A DNA stretch of 64,000 nt from an uncultured Lachnospiraceae bacterium (GTDB taxonomy: Bacteria; Bacillota; Clostridia; Lachnospirales; Lachnospiraceae). Of this stretch, positions 36,087 to 43,819 are shown in pieces. Each line of letters opens with the position of its first letter. Position 1 is the first letter of the stretch. The stretch is from assembly GCA_902788555.1 (NCBI GenBank), contig CADAKQ010000001.1, positions 163,145 to 227,144 on the forward strand. Direction: 5' to 3'. The translations under genes and the position numbers were made by a program. The notes below the pieces were generated by a model, which made no database searches, was not told where the DNA came from, and saw only the letters and a program-made list of their open reading frames with translations.

Positions 36087-36566
36087 ATGTCGTTACCGGA
36101 AAATGATTATCAAATATTAAAATTAACAAATGATTTCTATAATGATTATCCTAATCCGCCGCATAAGGAAATATTAGAAAAAAAGCAAAGAGCATATAAT
36201 TGTTTATTGTTTCAGTCACATTATGATTATTTTATTTGTATTCCATATAGAAGTGAAATTAATCATGAATATGCATATCATTTTAAATTTTCTTCCAGAG
36301 CAAGAAAACATAAATCGGGATTAGATTATTCAAAAATAATTATTATAAAAAACACAAAGTATTTAGATGAGAAAACTGCTATAATAGATAAAGATGAGTT
36401 TAAAGAAACTATTAAGTTTTTTGAAATAATAAAGAAAGAAGCATTAGAATATGTAGAAGATTATGTTGCATATGTAAAAAATGAAAAAAATACACATATT
36501 AGGGAATTTGAGAGAAGATACTCTTTTTCTACATTAAAGTATTTTCATGATGAACTGGGAATTTAG
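36087..36566 (+). CDS. Type III toxin endoribonuclease, ToxN/CptN/TenpN family
   Basis: 159 aa from ATG 36087 (GTGGGGTGTTTAT upstream); an in-frame ATG at 36042 would lie inside the terminator stem. Features of the family: early beta-strands with FICIPYRSEINHEYAY, the basic FSSRARKHKSGLDYSKIIII core, and a helical C-terminus. Members are endoribonucleases kept inactive by binding their repeat RNA, acting in phage abortive infection or plasmid stability. The upstream repeats and terminator make the assignment strong; which subfamily is less sure. The stop codon is 4 bp before cobT. Confidence 0.88.
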   Translation: MSLPENDYQILKLTNDFYNDYPNPPHKEILEKKQRAYNCLLFQSHYDYFICIPYRSEINHEYAYHFKFSSRARKHKSGLDYSKIIIIKNTKYLDEKTAIIDKDEFKETIKFFEIIKKEALEYVEDYVAYVKNEKNTHIREFERRYSFSTLKYFHDELGI

Positions 36567-36570
36567 AAAT

Positions 36571-37653
36571 ATGAATAAATATTTATTTGAGGATGTTTTA
36601 ACCGGAAAATATAATATTACCTTGCCTGACAGTACATATTATACTGCTGTAAAAAAACGCTGGGATAATGCAGCCAAGCCGCTTGACAGTCTCGGTGTAT
36701 TTGAAGATATAACGGCAAGGATGGGAAGCATATTAAAAACAGATAAATTAAATCTTGGTAAAAAAGCAATTATCGTTATGTGTGCGGATAACGGTGTGGT
36801 TGAAGAAGGCGTAAGTCAGAGCGGATGTGAGGTGACTTTGGCCGTTGCCAGGGCTATGGGAGAAAATAAATCATCGGTATGCAGGATGGCAGCAGTTAAT
36901 AATACAAAAATTATACCTGTTGATATAGGTATAAAGTCGGATGAAAAGATATCCGGTGTGCTTGACAGGAAGGTTTCGATGGGTACTCGGAATTTTGCCA
37001 AAGAGCCTGCCATGTCAAAAGAGGAAATGTGCCGTGCCATACAGACAGGAACGGATATCGTGTCGGACTTAAAGCATGAGGGATATGCTGTAATCGGAAC
37101 AGGCGAGATGGGAATCGGTAACACCACCACAAGCAGTGCTGTTGCCGCGGCACTTCTTAAATGTGATGAAAAGGAGCTTGTCGGACGTGGCGCAGGACTA
37201 AGTGATGATGGCTTAGAAAAGAAGAAAAAAGTGATTAATGATGCTTTAAATAATTATCAACTTTTAAAACCTGATACAGATGCACTTACAATACTTCAGA
37301 CAGTCGGTGGTCTTGATATAGCAGGTCTTGTGGGAGTCATAATCGGCGGAGCGGTTTATCATATTCCGATTGTTCTTGATGGTGTGATAAGCGCTGTTGC
37401 TGCGCTTGTTGCAGTAAGGATTTTTCCCGGTGTTAAAGATTATATATTTGCTTCACATATGGGCAGGGAACCTGCTATGAAGTATATTTTTGAAGAACTG
37501 GGGCTTAAACCGGTGATATATGGGGAGCTTGCACTTGGTGAGGGTACAGGTGCAGTTATGATGTTTTCACTGCTTGATATGGCACTTTCACTTTATAATG
37601 AACAGACAACCTTTGAGGATATTAAGATAGAGGCTTATAAAAGATTTATATGA
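36571..37653 (+). CDS. cobT: Nicotinate-nucleotide:dimethylbenzimidazole phosphoribosyltransferase
   Basis: 360 aa. The family motif GEMGIGNTTTSSAV and the C-terminal LALGEGTGAVM, with the catalytic Glu, are present. CobT activates the lower-ligand base by making alpha-ribazole phosphate. ATG 36571 follows the toxin stop by 4 bp with only a weak ribosome site (GGGA), so expression may depend on toxin-gene transcription. The ATG at 36547 would overlap the toxin. Stop overlaps cobU (ATGA). Confidence 0.94.
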   Translation: MNKYLFEDVLTGKYNITLPDSTYYTAVKKRWDNAAKPLDSLGVFEDITARMGSILKTDKLNLGKKAIIVMCADNGVVEEGVSQSGCEVTLAVARAMGENKSSVCRMAAVNNTKIIPVDIGIKSDEKISGVLDRKVSMGTRNFAKEPAMSKEEMCRAIQTGTDIVSDLKHEGYAVIGTGEMGIGNTTTSSAVAAALLKCDEKELVGRGAGLSDDGLEKKKKVINDALNNYQLLKPDTDALTILQTVGGLDIAGLVGVIIGGAVYHIPIVLDGVISAVAALVAVRIFPGVKDYIFASHMGREPAMKYIFEELGLKPVIYGELALGEGTGAVMMFSLLDMALSLYNEQTTFEDIKIEAYKRFI

Positions 37654-38243
37654 TGATTTTGGTTTATGGCGGAAGCGGAAGCGGAAAATCCGCATTTGCA
37701 GAGCAGAGGATAACTGAACTAAATGATAGCGGAGTGCCGCTTTATTATCTTGCCACAATGCAGGTGTATGGTAATGAGGATAGGGAGCGTGTGAGACGTC
37801 ATAGGATGCTTCGTAAGGATAAGGGTTTTATAACCCTTGAACAGCCAAGAGATATAGGACTTGTAGTTGATAGGTTGGGTAAAGGTGATGTATTGCTTGA
37901 GTGTATGTCTAATCTGGTGGCTAATGAGATGTTTCGAACTGAGGAAGCTGTTGAAGGATTAGGCGAAAAACTTGATGATAATGCTAATGATGAACACTAT
38001 ATGGACGATAAATTAATTTTTTATAAATGTCTTGTTATAAAGATAAAAAATGATATTGCAGCTTTAAATAAAAGCTGTGATAACTTAGTGGTTGTTTCAA
38101 ATAACGTATTCGAAGATGGTATTAAGTATGACAAATCTACTATGGAATATATTAAAGCTTTGGGAGATATAAACAGATACTTAGCCGGACTTTCCGATGA
38201 GGTTTGGGAGGTTGTGGCAGGTATCCCTATTCGGGTAAAGTGA
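37650..38243 (+). CDS. cobU: Adenosylcobinamide kinase/guanylyltransferase-like (CobU)
   Basis: 197 aa. P-loop GGSGSGKSAFAE (7-18), then YLATMQVYGNEDRERVRRHR with the His that CobU guanylylates, and a C-terminal DINRYLAGLSDEVWEVVAG match. The usual NEVG motif reads NNVFEDG, so the Glu is lost here. CobU phosphorylates adenosylcobinamide and transfers GMP. A second CobU-like gene two genes downstream keeps the EVG motif. Starts in ATGA overlap with cobT. Confidence 0.88.
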   Translation: MMILVYGGSGSGKSAFAEQRITELNDSGVPLYYLATMQVYGNEDRERVRRHRMLRKDKGFITLEQPRDIGLVVDRLGKGDVLLECMSNLVANEMFRTEEAVEGLGEKLDDNANDEHYMDDKLIFYKCLVIKIKNDIAALNKSCDNLVVVSNNVFEDGIKYDKSTMEYIKALGDINRYLAGLSDEVWEVVAGIPIRVK

Positions 38244-38289
38244 TTGGTGATTAAATACGATATATTTGAATTATTAAGAAGGAGGTAGT

Positions 38290-39099
38290 ATGGAGTTTAT
38301 AAAAGCATTTTGCATAGCATTTTCAATATATTCCAAGGTACCGGTTCCGCAATTTAAGTGGGAGGAAAAGGATATGAGATATCACTTGATATTTTTTCCT
38401 TTTGTGGGAGCTTTGATTGGTGGATTTATGTATCTTTGGAATTATATATGCTGCGTGTTTGATATCGGAATAATTACATATACGTGTATAGGTGTTGCGA
38501 TACCGCTCATCATAACCGGTGGGTTTCATGTCGATGGCTTTATGGATACAATGGATGCACTTAAATCATATAAGAGCAGGGAAGAAAAGCTTGAGATAAT
38601 GAAGGATGCACATATAGGTGCTTTTTCTGTAATCATGCTTGCTGCGTGGGGACTTGTATTTATGGGAGCGTATTCCTATATTGGTTCTTACGACTATTTT
38701 ATGTATGAGATATACGGTGTTTTTGCGTGTGTATTTGCTTTGGCGCGAATACTCAGTGCGATTTTGGTTTTGTCGTTAAAAGGTGCAAAGTGTGATGGCA
38801 TGCTTCATACATTTTCGGACAGTGCCGCATCAAAAAAGGGCTTTGTGAAAACGATGCTTTTTGTCGAGCTGATAATATGTATGGGATTTATGTTTTATGC
38901 TAATGTTTATCTTAGCATAGTTGTTGTTGTGACAGCAACATTATATGTTTTGTATTACATATGGAAGACACGGAAAGAGTTTGGCGGAATTACAGGAGAT
39001 ACAGCGGGATATTTTGTAGTCTGCCTCGAGGTTATACTGACAGTGGTTATAGCTGTTTACGGATTCGTATTATCAATTGTTACGGTTGGGATAGGATAA
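38290..39099 (+). CDS. cobS: Cobalamin (5'-phosphate) synthase
   Basis: 269 aa polytopic membrane protein. Motifs FFPFVGALIGG, GGFHVDGFMDTMDAL (acidic Mg2+ site) and GGITGDTAGYFVV are characteristic of CobS, which joins GDP-cobinamide to alpha-ribazole (phosphate). Start ATG with AAGGAGGTAGT. Fits the operon order cobT-cobU-cobS. Confidence 0.95.
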   Translation: MEFIKAFCIAFSIYSKVPVPQFKWEEKDMRYHLIFFPFVGALIGGFMYLWNYICCVFDIGIITYTCIGVAIPLIITGGFHVDGFMDTMDALKSYKSREEKLEIMKDAHIGAFSVIMLAAWGLVFMGAYSYIGSYDYFMYEIYGVFACVFALARILSAILVLSLKGAKCDGMLHTFSDSAASKKGFVKTMLFVELIICMGFMFYANVYLSIVVVVTATLYVLYYIWKTRKEFGGITGDTAGYFVVCLEVILTVVIAVYGFVLSIVTVGIG

Positions 39100-39135
39100 T
39101 TTTTGCGATAATAGTTATTGGAAAAAGGTGATAAA

Positions 39136-39543
39136 ATGATTTTGGTTATAGGCGGATATGCTCAGGGAAAGCTCGAATATGTTAAAAGTAAATATGGTGT
39201 CAGTGATGAAGATATATATGATTTTGAAAAGCTTGATTACCCGGATTTTTTCTTAAATGAAAATGAAGCTTTATTTGAGAAGCAGATTGTTTTAAACAAT
39301 ATTAATTGTCTTATTAAAAATTCAGTAAAAGACGGAAGTAACATTGATGATTTAATTGAAAAGCTTATAGCTGATTATCCGAATGCAATCATCATAACCG
39401 ATGAGGTTGGTAACGGTATAGTGCCTGTTGAAAAGAATGAGAGATTGCTCAGAGAAAAAACAGGCAGGATACAGTGCCTTTTGGCAGAAAATGCCAATGA
39501 GGTGATACGAGTAGTTTGTGGAATTGGACAGAAGATAAAGTAA
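39136..39543 (+). CDS. CobU-like paralogue, altered P-loop
   Basis: About 135 aa from ATG 39136, preceded by AAAGGTGATAAA. It aligns with the two ends of CobU: an N-terminal VIGGYAQGKLEY (Walker A-like, but Leu instead of Ser/Thr after Lys) and C-terminal IITDEVGNGIVP...GRIQCLLAENANEVIRVVCG. The central region with the guanylylated His is missing. It retains exactly the EVG motif that the upstream CobU lacks. It may complement CobU in a complex, or act in another nucleotide transfer. Confidence 0.78.
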   Translation: MILVIGGYAQGKLEYVKSKYGVSDEDIYDFEKLDYPDFFLNENEALFEKQIVLNNINCLIKNSVKDGSNIDDLIEKLIADYPNAIIITDEVGNGIVPVEKNERLLREKTGRIQCLLAENANEVIRVVCGIGQKIK

Positions 39544-39573
39544 GTTATGCATTGATGAGGAAAACAATTTAGT

Positions 39574-40242
39574 ATGAGCTATAAAACAGATTTCAAGATA
39601 GAACTGACTCTGATACGGCATGGAAGTACAAGGTCAAATGAAGAAAAAAGATACTTGGGACGGACAGATGAGGCTTTGTCTGATGAAGGTATCAGGGAGT
39701 TAACTGATAAAAAAAGTATATATAGTAAGAGTGATTTGCTGTTTATAAGTCCTATGCTAAGATGCAGACAGACTGCAGAGATTTTATTTCCGGCTCAGGA
39801 GGCTTATGTTATAGAAGAATGGAAGGAGATAGATTTCGGACAGTTCGAAGGAAAAATCTATCAGGAATTATCCGATAATCCGTTGTATCAAGAGTGGGTA
39901 GATTCGGGATGCAAAGGTCAGATACCGGACGGAGAGACCCTTGACGCATTTATAAATCGCTCTATGTCGGGTTTGAAAAAATGTTTGGATATATGTACAG
40001 AGCATATGATGAATCGAAGAAACAAGACCAAGCATGAGCTTAAAAAAATTTTTTCGCAAAAGGATGATAATTCCACAAAGGAACTCATTAGTGCAACTGC
40101 CATAGTACATGGCGGTACGATTATGTCCATACTAAGTAGTCTGACGAATTCAGATTATTTTGATTTTCAGGTTAAAAACCAAGAGGGGTATATACTGGAA
40201 TTTGATGATGACAAGCTAATTGGATTTAATCCTATTGCATAA
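39574..40242 (+). CDS. cobC: Histidine phosphatase, probable alpha-ribazole phosphatase
   Basis: 222 aa phosphoglycerate-mutase-like fold. Catalytic His in LTLIRHGSTRSNE, Arg in SPMLRCRQTAE, acidic Glu in WKEIDFGQFEGK and second His in IVHGGTIMSIL. In the middle of a cob operon it most likely removes the 5'-phosphate of alpha-ribazole or cobalamin 5'-phosphate. A charged insertion of about 20 residues (RRNKTKHELKKI) precedes the second His. Confidence 0.85.
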   Translation: MSYKTDFKIELTLIRHGSTRSNEEKRYLGRTDEALSDEGIRELTDKKSIYSKSDLLFISPMLRCRQTAEILFPAQEAYVIEEWKEIDFGQFEGKIYQELSDNPLYQEWVDSGCKGQIPDGETLDAFINRSMSGLKKCLDICTEHMMNRRNKTKHELKKIFSQKDDNSTKELISATAIVHGGTIMSILSSLTNSDYFDFQVKNQEGYILEFDDDKLIGFNPIA

Positions 40243-40326
40243 TGTATTTAAATAGATTTTAGATAATATAGTAGATTGGACTTTAGGTATAATTCGTACA
40301 GTATACAGGAGATAAATAACAGATAA

Positions 40327-41295
40327 ATGAAATATCACATTATAGCATTTGTTGCAGGTTTCATATTGGATTTAATTTTCGGTGATCCGCATTTTATGCC
40401 ACACCCGATTAGGCTTATAGGAACTTTAATTGGTGCATTGGAAAAAAGGTGGAACACGGAGGATAAAACAAAGGCATTAAGACGCGGAAGACTGCTTGTC
40501 GTCACAGTGCTTGCAATAACAGGGACAGTTACGGCTGTTATTTTTATTATTTGTTATAAACTAAATAAATATCTTGGACTGGCAATAGAGTCCGTAATGA
40601 CATATCAGATACTAAGTATAAAGGATTTGCGTGTAGAAAGCATGAGAGTTTATAAGGCACTTAAAGCTGATGACCTATCCGGTGCAAGACGGGCTGTATC
40701 CATGATAGTAGGAAGAGATGCAGATTCTCTTGATGAAGAGGGGGTTGCCAAGGCTGCGATAGAGACTGTTGCTGAGAATACCTCTGACGGATGCATAGCA
40801 CCTATGATATATACCGCATTGGGCGGTCCGATACTCGGATTTTTATACAAGGCTGTAAACACTATGGACTCCATGGTGGGCTACAAGAATGACAGATATA
40901 TTTTTTTTGGACGTTGTGCCGCAAAGCTTGATGATTTTGTAAATTATATTCCATCACGAATCAGTGCATATCTTATGATAGCTGCGAGCTTTTTGTCAGG
41001 CAAGCCTTTTAATGGGAAAAACGCATATAAAATATATAAAAGAGACTGTCGCAAGCATGCAAGTCCGAATTCCGCACAGACGGAGAGCGTGTGTGCCGGA
41101 GCACTGGGTATAAGGCTTGCCGGCGATGCAAGTTATTTTGGTAAGCTTGTAAAAAAGGATTATATAGGAGAAGAGCTTCGTGAAATTTCTTATGAGGATA
41201 TAAAATATGCCAACAGGCTGCTTTATGTTACGGTTTTTTTATCGTGGTTTCTAATGTTATTGATAATACTTTGGATATTTTTTTTGATTAGATGA
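40327..41295 (+). CDS. cbiB: Adenosylcobinamide-phosphate synthase
   Basis: 322 aa membrane protein. Motifs GFILDLIFGDPHFMPHPIRLIG, AIETVAENTSDGCIAPMIY, VNTMDSMVGYKNDRY and SPNSAQTESVCAGALGIRL are those of CbiB/CobD, which attaches aminopropanol (phosphate) to cobyric acid. It is the last gene of the run. AGGAG lies 15 nt from the ATG, a longer gap than normal. Together with cobQ it allows conversion of cobyric acid to cobinamide. Confidence 0.94.
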   Translation: MKYHIIAFVAGFILDLIFGDPHFMPHPIRLIGTLIGALEKRWNTEDKTKALRRGRLLVVTVLAITGTVTAVIFIICYKLNKYLGLAIESVMTYQILSIKDLRVESMRVYKALKADDLSGARRAVSMIVGRDADSLDEEGVAKAAIETVAENTSDGCIAPMIYTALGGPILGFLYKAVNTMDSMVGYKNDRYIFFGRCAAKLDDFVNYIPSRISAYLMIAASFLSGKPFNGKNAYKIYKRDCRKHASPNSAQTESVCAGALGIRLAGDASYFGKLVKKDYIGEELREISYEDIKYANRLLYVTVFLSWFLMLLIILWIFFLIR

Positions 41296-41318
41296 TTTAT
41301 TATATGGTTTTATAAGAT

Positions 41319-41525
41319 TTATTTATTCTTTCCCGGGACATATTTTATAATGTCAGCCGTTTCACATTTTAATATACTGCACAACAAATCTATTGTTACT
41401 GTAGAAATAGGCAAATTATGCTTTAAACGGTGAAGAGTACCGGGGTTTATGTGATGTTTATTTACGAGAGTATACCAGGTTTCGCTTGATTTTTCTAATG
41501 TTTTCCAAAATGGGTCATAGTTAAT
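41319..41525 (-). CDS. Small Xre/Cro-like HTH regulator
   Basis: 68 aa from ATG 41525 (AACGGAGGATAAA 14 nt upstream). MINYDPFWKTLEKSSETWYTLVNKHHINPGTLHRLKHNLPI followed by TIDLLCSILKCETADIIKY is the compact HTH_3/HTH_26 pattern found in many Firmicutes. It would bind DNA as a dimer. Divergent from the small gene at 41687, with palindromes in the shared gap. An alternative start, TTG at 41558, would include the ribosome site and is unlikely. Confidence 0.8.
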   Translation of the reverse strand: MNYDPFWKTLEKSSETWYTLVNKHHINPGTLHRLKHNLPISTVTIDLLCSILKCETADIIKYVPGKNK

Positions 41526-41616
41526 CATAGTATGATTTTTATCCTCCGTTAATATCAATATATTAATATTAAAATAGGTTGCATTATTTTAATAGATTGG
41601 ATATAATATACCTATA

Positions 41617-41678
41617 ATGTTTTAAAACATAGAGAAAGGTCTTGAAATTTAGAATACTGTTATGTATACTAACAGTAT
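41617..41678. promoter_or_regulatory. Two palindromes between divergent genes
   Basis: ATGTTTTAAAACAT at 41617-41630 is a perfect 14-bp palindrome. ATACTGTTA-TGTATAC-TAACAGTAT spans 41654-41678 with 9-bp perfect arms, directly before the ribosome site of the next gene. Either could be an operator for the adjacent Xre-like regulator. Confidence 0.5.
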
Positions 41679-41686
41679 AGAAAGGG

Positions 41687-42043
41687 GTGCTTAATATCAA
41701 GAAGCGTGATAAATTAAAAAAGTTATGGAAAAAAATTAAATTTGAGCTAAAATTACATATGCTTGATTCTGAGTGGAGAAGCTCCTTTGTTTTCAGTGAA
41801 TTATCAATGTATCCTCCATCTTTTTATGTAAAGCATACAAAAGAAGAAATTGAGCGTATAAAGAGAAAAGACAGAAAATTTGTCTTGGATAATTTTTTAA
41901 ATGCCGGGATGATAACACGGGAATATTATGAACAAAAATTAAATGCACCTGTTTCATGCGAAAATAAAATGATTACACAGTTGCTGGAATTGAGCCATAT
42001 TCCCTATAATATTAATGAAGATGATGAAGATACTACCGATTAA
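41687..42043 (+). CDS. Small basic/acidic hypothetical protein
   Basis: 118 aa. Lys-rich N-terminal helix, a middle EEIERIKRKDRKFVLDNFLNAGMITREYYEQKL helical part, acidic tail. No family recognised. Start is unclear: GTG 41687 overlaps the AAAGGGG ribosome site, while the site would suit an ATC codon at 41696. The last codons and stop form the stem and loop of the terminator at 42021-42060. Confidence 0.6.
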   Translation: MLNIKKRDKLKKLWKKIKFELKLHMLDSEWRSSFVFSELSMYPPSFYVKHTKEEIERIKRKDRKFVLDNFLNAGMITREYYEQKLNAPVSCENKMITQLLELSHIPYNINEDDEDTTD

Positions 42044-42060
42044 GGTAGTATCTTCATCAT
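42021..42060. terminator. Terminator overlapping the CDS end
   Basis: 17-bp perfect stem: ATGATGAAGATACTACC (42021-42037) and its complement (42044-42060), followed by TTTTAT. The 6-nt loop GATTAA contains the stop codon of the upstream gene. Confidence 0.88.
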
Positions 42061-42154
42061 TTTTATTGATTTAATCTATGTATTTGTTAAAATAGTTATA
42101 TATATTTTTGGAAATTAAAATAATATTGATTATATAGTATGGAGAAAACCACGG

Positions 42155-43045
42155 ATGATTATAGGTGAAAAACAATTTAATGAAAAAATAAATAAATGTC
42201 ATGTACCTGATATAAACCTTGATGAGGTGTCAAAAAAAGCAATGCTTGGAGATAAAAATGTTGATTTGATATTTGTGCCGTACGGGATAAAAAGGATAGG
42301 AGACTGGGCTTTTGCACATTGTATAAGGCTTAAGGAAATATGGCTTCCGGATACCTTAAAGGGATTTGGCAAGGACGTTTTTTTGGATGACATCAATCTC
42401 GAAAAAATAGTGGTATATTCGAAAATTAAAAATGAATCGGAATCCCATTCGAAAAATTCTACAGAGTTATATGATGATAAAAAAGAGCAGATGTATTTTG
42501 TGAATGATGATATATCAGAGCTTTTGGCTATAGCTGTAAAATATTTCAAGAATGGTGAAGCTTATAATTTTTCAAGGCTTATTGATGATAAATGGCTTGA
42601 ATGGTTTGACACAAATCTTTTAGCATATATAGATGAACCAGATGATTCGGGTTTTAACCCTTTTTTGGCCGGCGGAGAAGAGGACTATGAAGACCCGGAA
42701 AATGACATAAATTATTATAAAAAAAAGCAGCGTGAGAAAAAATGCGGTGCAATTTTAGTAAGGCTAAAAGCCGCCCAAAAACCAACCGCAGCTTATATTG
42801 AAAAGTATAAAAAATTTATAAATGCCCATAAGAAAGAAACCATAATGTTTATGTTGGATAAAAAGCATGAAAGCTTTAGCCTTCTCAAAATATATACAGA
42901 GTACGATTTTATTGAAGAAACCGACATACCATATCTTTTGGAAAGCTTTTCTGATGAGCAATATATCGACTGCAAGGCATACATTATAAAATATAAAGAT
43001 CATAATTTCGGAAAGAAAAGTATATGGGATGAATTTAAACTATGA
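42155..43045 (+). CDS. Protein with BspA-like leucine-rich repeat segment
   Basis: 296 aa, no signal peptide. Residues 35-90 (VDLIFVPYGIKRIGDWAFAHCIRLKEIWLPDTLKGFGKDVF) form one to two LRR_5/BspA-type repeats. The rest is charged and helical, with ankyrin-like LLLKIYTEYDFIEE-type segments near the end. Cytosolic and of unknown role; likely a protein-interaction module. Start ATG follows ATGGAGAAAACCACGG. Confidence 0.65.
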   Translation: MIIGEKQFNEKINKCHVPDINLDEVSKKAMLGDKNVDLIFVPYGIKRIGDWAFAHCIRLKEIWLPDTLKGFGKDVFLDDINLEKIVVYSKIKNESESHSKNSTELYDDKKEQMYFVNDDISELLAIAVKYFKNGEAYNFSRLIDDKWLEWFDTNLLAYIDEPDDSGFNPFLAGGEEDYEDPENDINYYKKKQREKKCGAILVRLKAAQKPTAAYIEKYKKFINAHKKETIMFMLDKKHESFSLLKIYTEYDFIEETDIPYLLESFSDEQYIDCKAYIIKYKDHNFGKKSIWDEFKL

Positions 43046-43198
43046 AGTATGCCACAATGGATATGACATGGTGCATGTACCCATGATTCAATAATATATC
43101 ATAATATTCACTTGCATTAAGCTATCTAAAGAGGTATAATTATAATAACTATAAGCTTTTGGATTTGCAGTGCTTGATTTTTGAAGGAGTGTGGTATT

Positions 43199-43666
43199 AT
43201 GATTAGTCCATATGGAATGAGCAACAATTATACAATTCCTGTGTCTAATGTAAGTCGTGTTACACCGATTTATACTGACAATACCACTCGTAGTGCTTCC
43301 AGAGTTGAACCTACTGAATGCCAGACCTGTAAGGAAAGACGTTATCAGGATGGCTCTGATGAGATGGTTTCCTTTAAGACACCGGGCAGGATAAGACCGG
43401 AGGAGTCGTATGCGAAGGTAATGTCACATGAGCAAGAGCATGTTGCCAACGCAATAGCGGAAGGTAATAAGGAAAACAAGGAATTGGTTTCTGTTTCTGT
43501 TTCTTTAAAAACTGCTATTTGTCCTGAGTGCGGAAGAGCTTATATAGCAGGAGGTAATACCAATACCGTAATGAAGACAACTTATTCAAACGATTCTTAT
43601 GGTAAGAATCAAAAGGCATTTGAAGCAGAAGCAACTAAGGGTAACAGGATTGATTTTGCGGTTTAG
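43199..43666 (+). CDS. Small protein with HExxH motif (SprA/CJM1_0395-like)
   Basis: 155 aa from ATG 43199 (GAAGGAGTGTGGTATT). An N-terminal region with CQTCKERRYQDGSDE and MVSFKTP, a central SHEQEHVANA (HEQEH = HExxH, a zinc-metallopeptidase motif) and a CPECGRAY zinc-ribbon-like pair. This combination matches the small putative metalloprotease family often annotated CJM1_0395/SprA-related. Catalysis is unproven; the protein is short. Confidence 0.7.
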   Translation: MISPYGMSNNYTIPVSNVSRVTPIYTDNTTRSASRVEPTECQTCKERRYQDGSDEMVSFKTPGRIRPEESYAKVMSHEQEHVANAIAEGNKENKELVSVSVSLKTAICPECGRAYIAGGNTNTVMKTTYSNDSYGKNQKAFEAEATKGNRIDFAV

Positions 43667-43760
43667 TAGTATTGTTTGACGATAATTCTTTAGTATAAAA
43701 TTTTGTTGCAAGCTTGTAACAAAATGGTTATAATATCATAGGTATTTGGGAATGAATATC

Positions 43761-43790
43761 AGCAGATTCATCATATATGATGAATCTGCT
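43761..43790. terminator. Perfect 30-bp palindrome, likely terminator
   Basis: Fully self-complementary 15+15 bp around TATA (arms AGCAGATTCATCATA / TATGATGAATCTGCT), followed by ATAATATTTTTT. It lies 30 bp before the flippase gene. Confidence 0.75.
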
Positions 43791-43819
43791 ATAATATTTT
43801 TTGCTACAGAGGTTTATAG

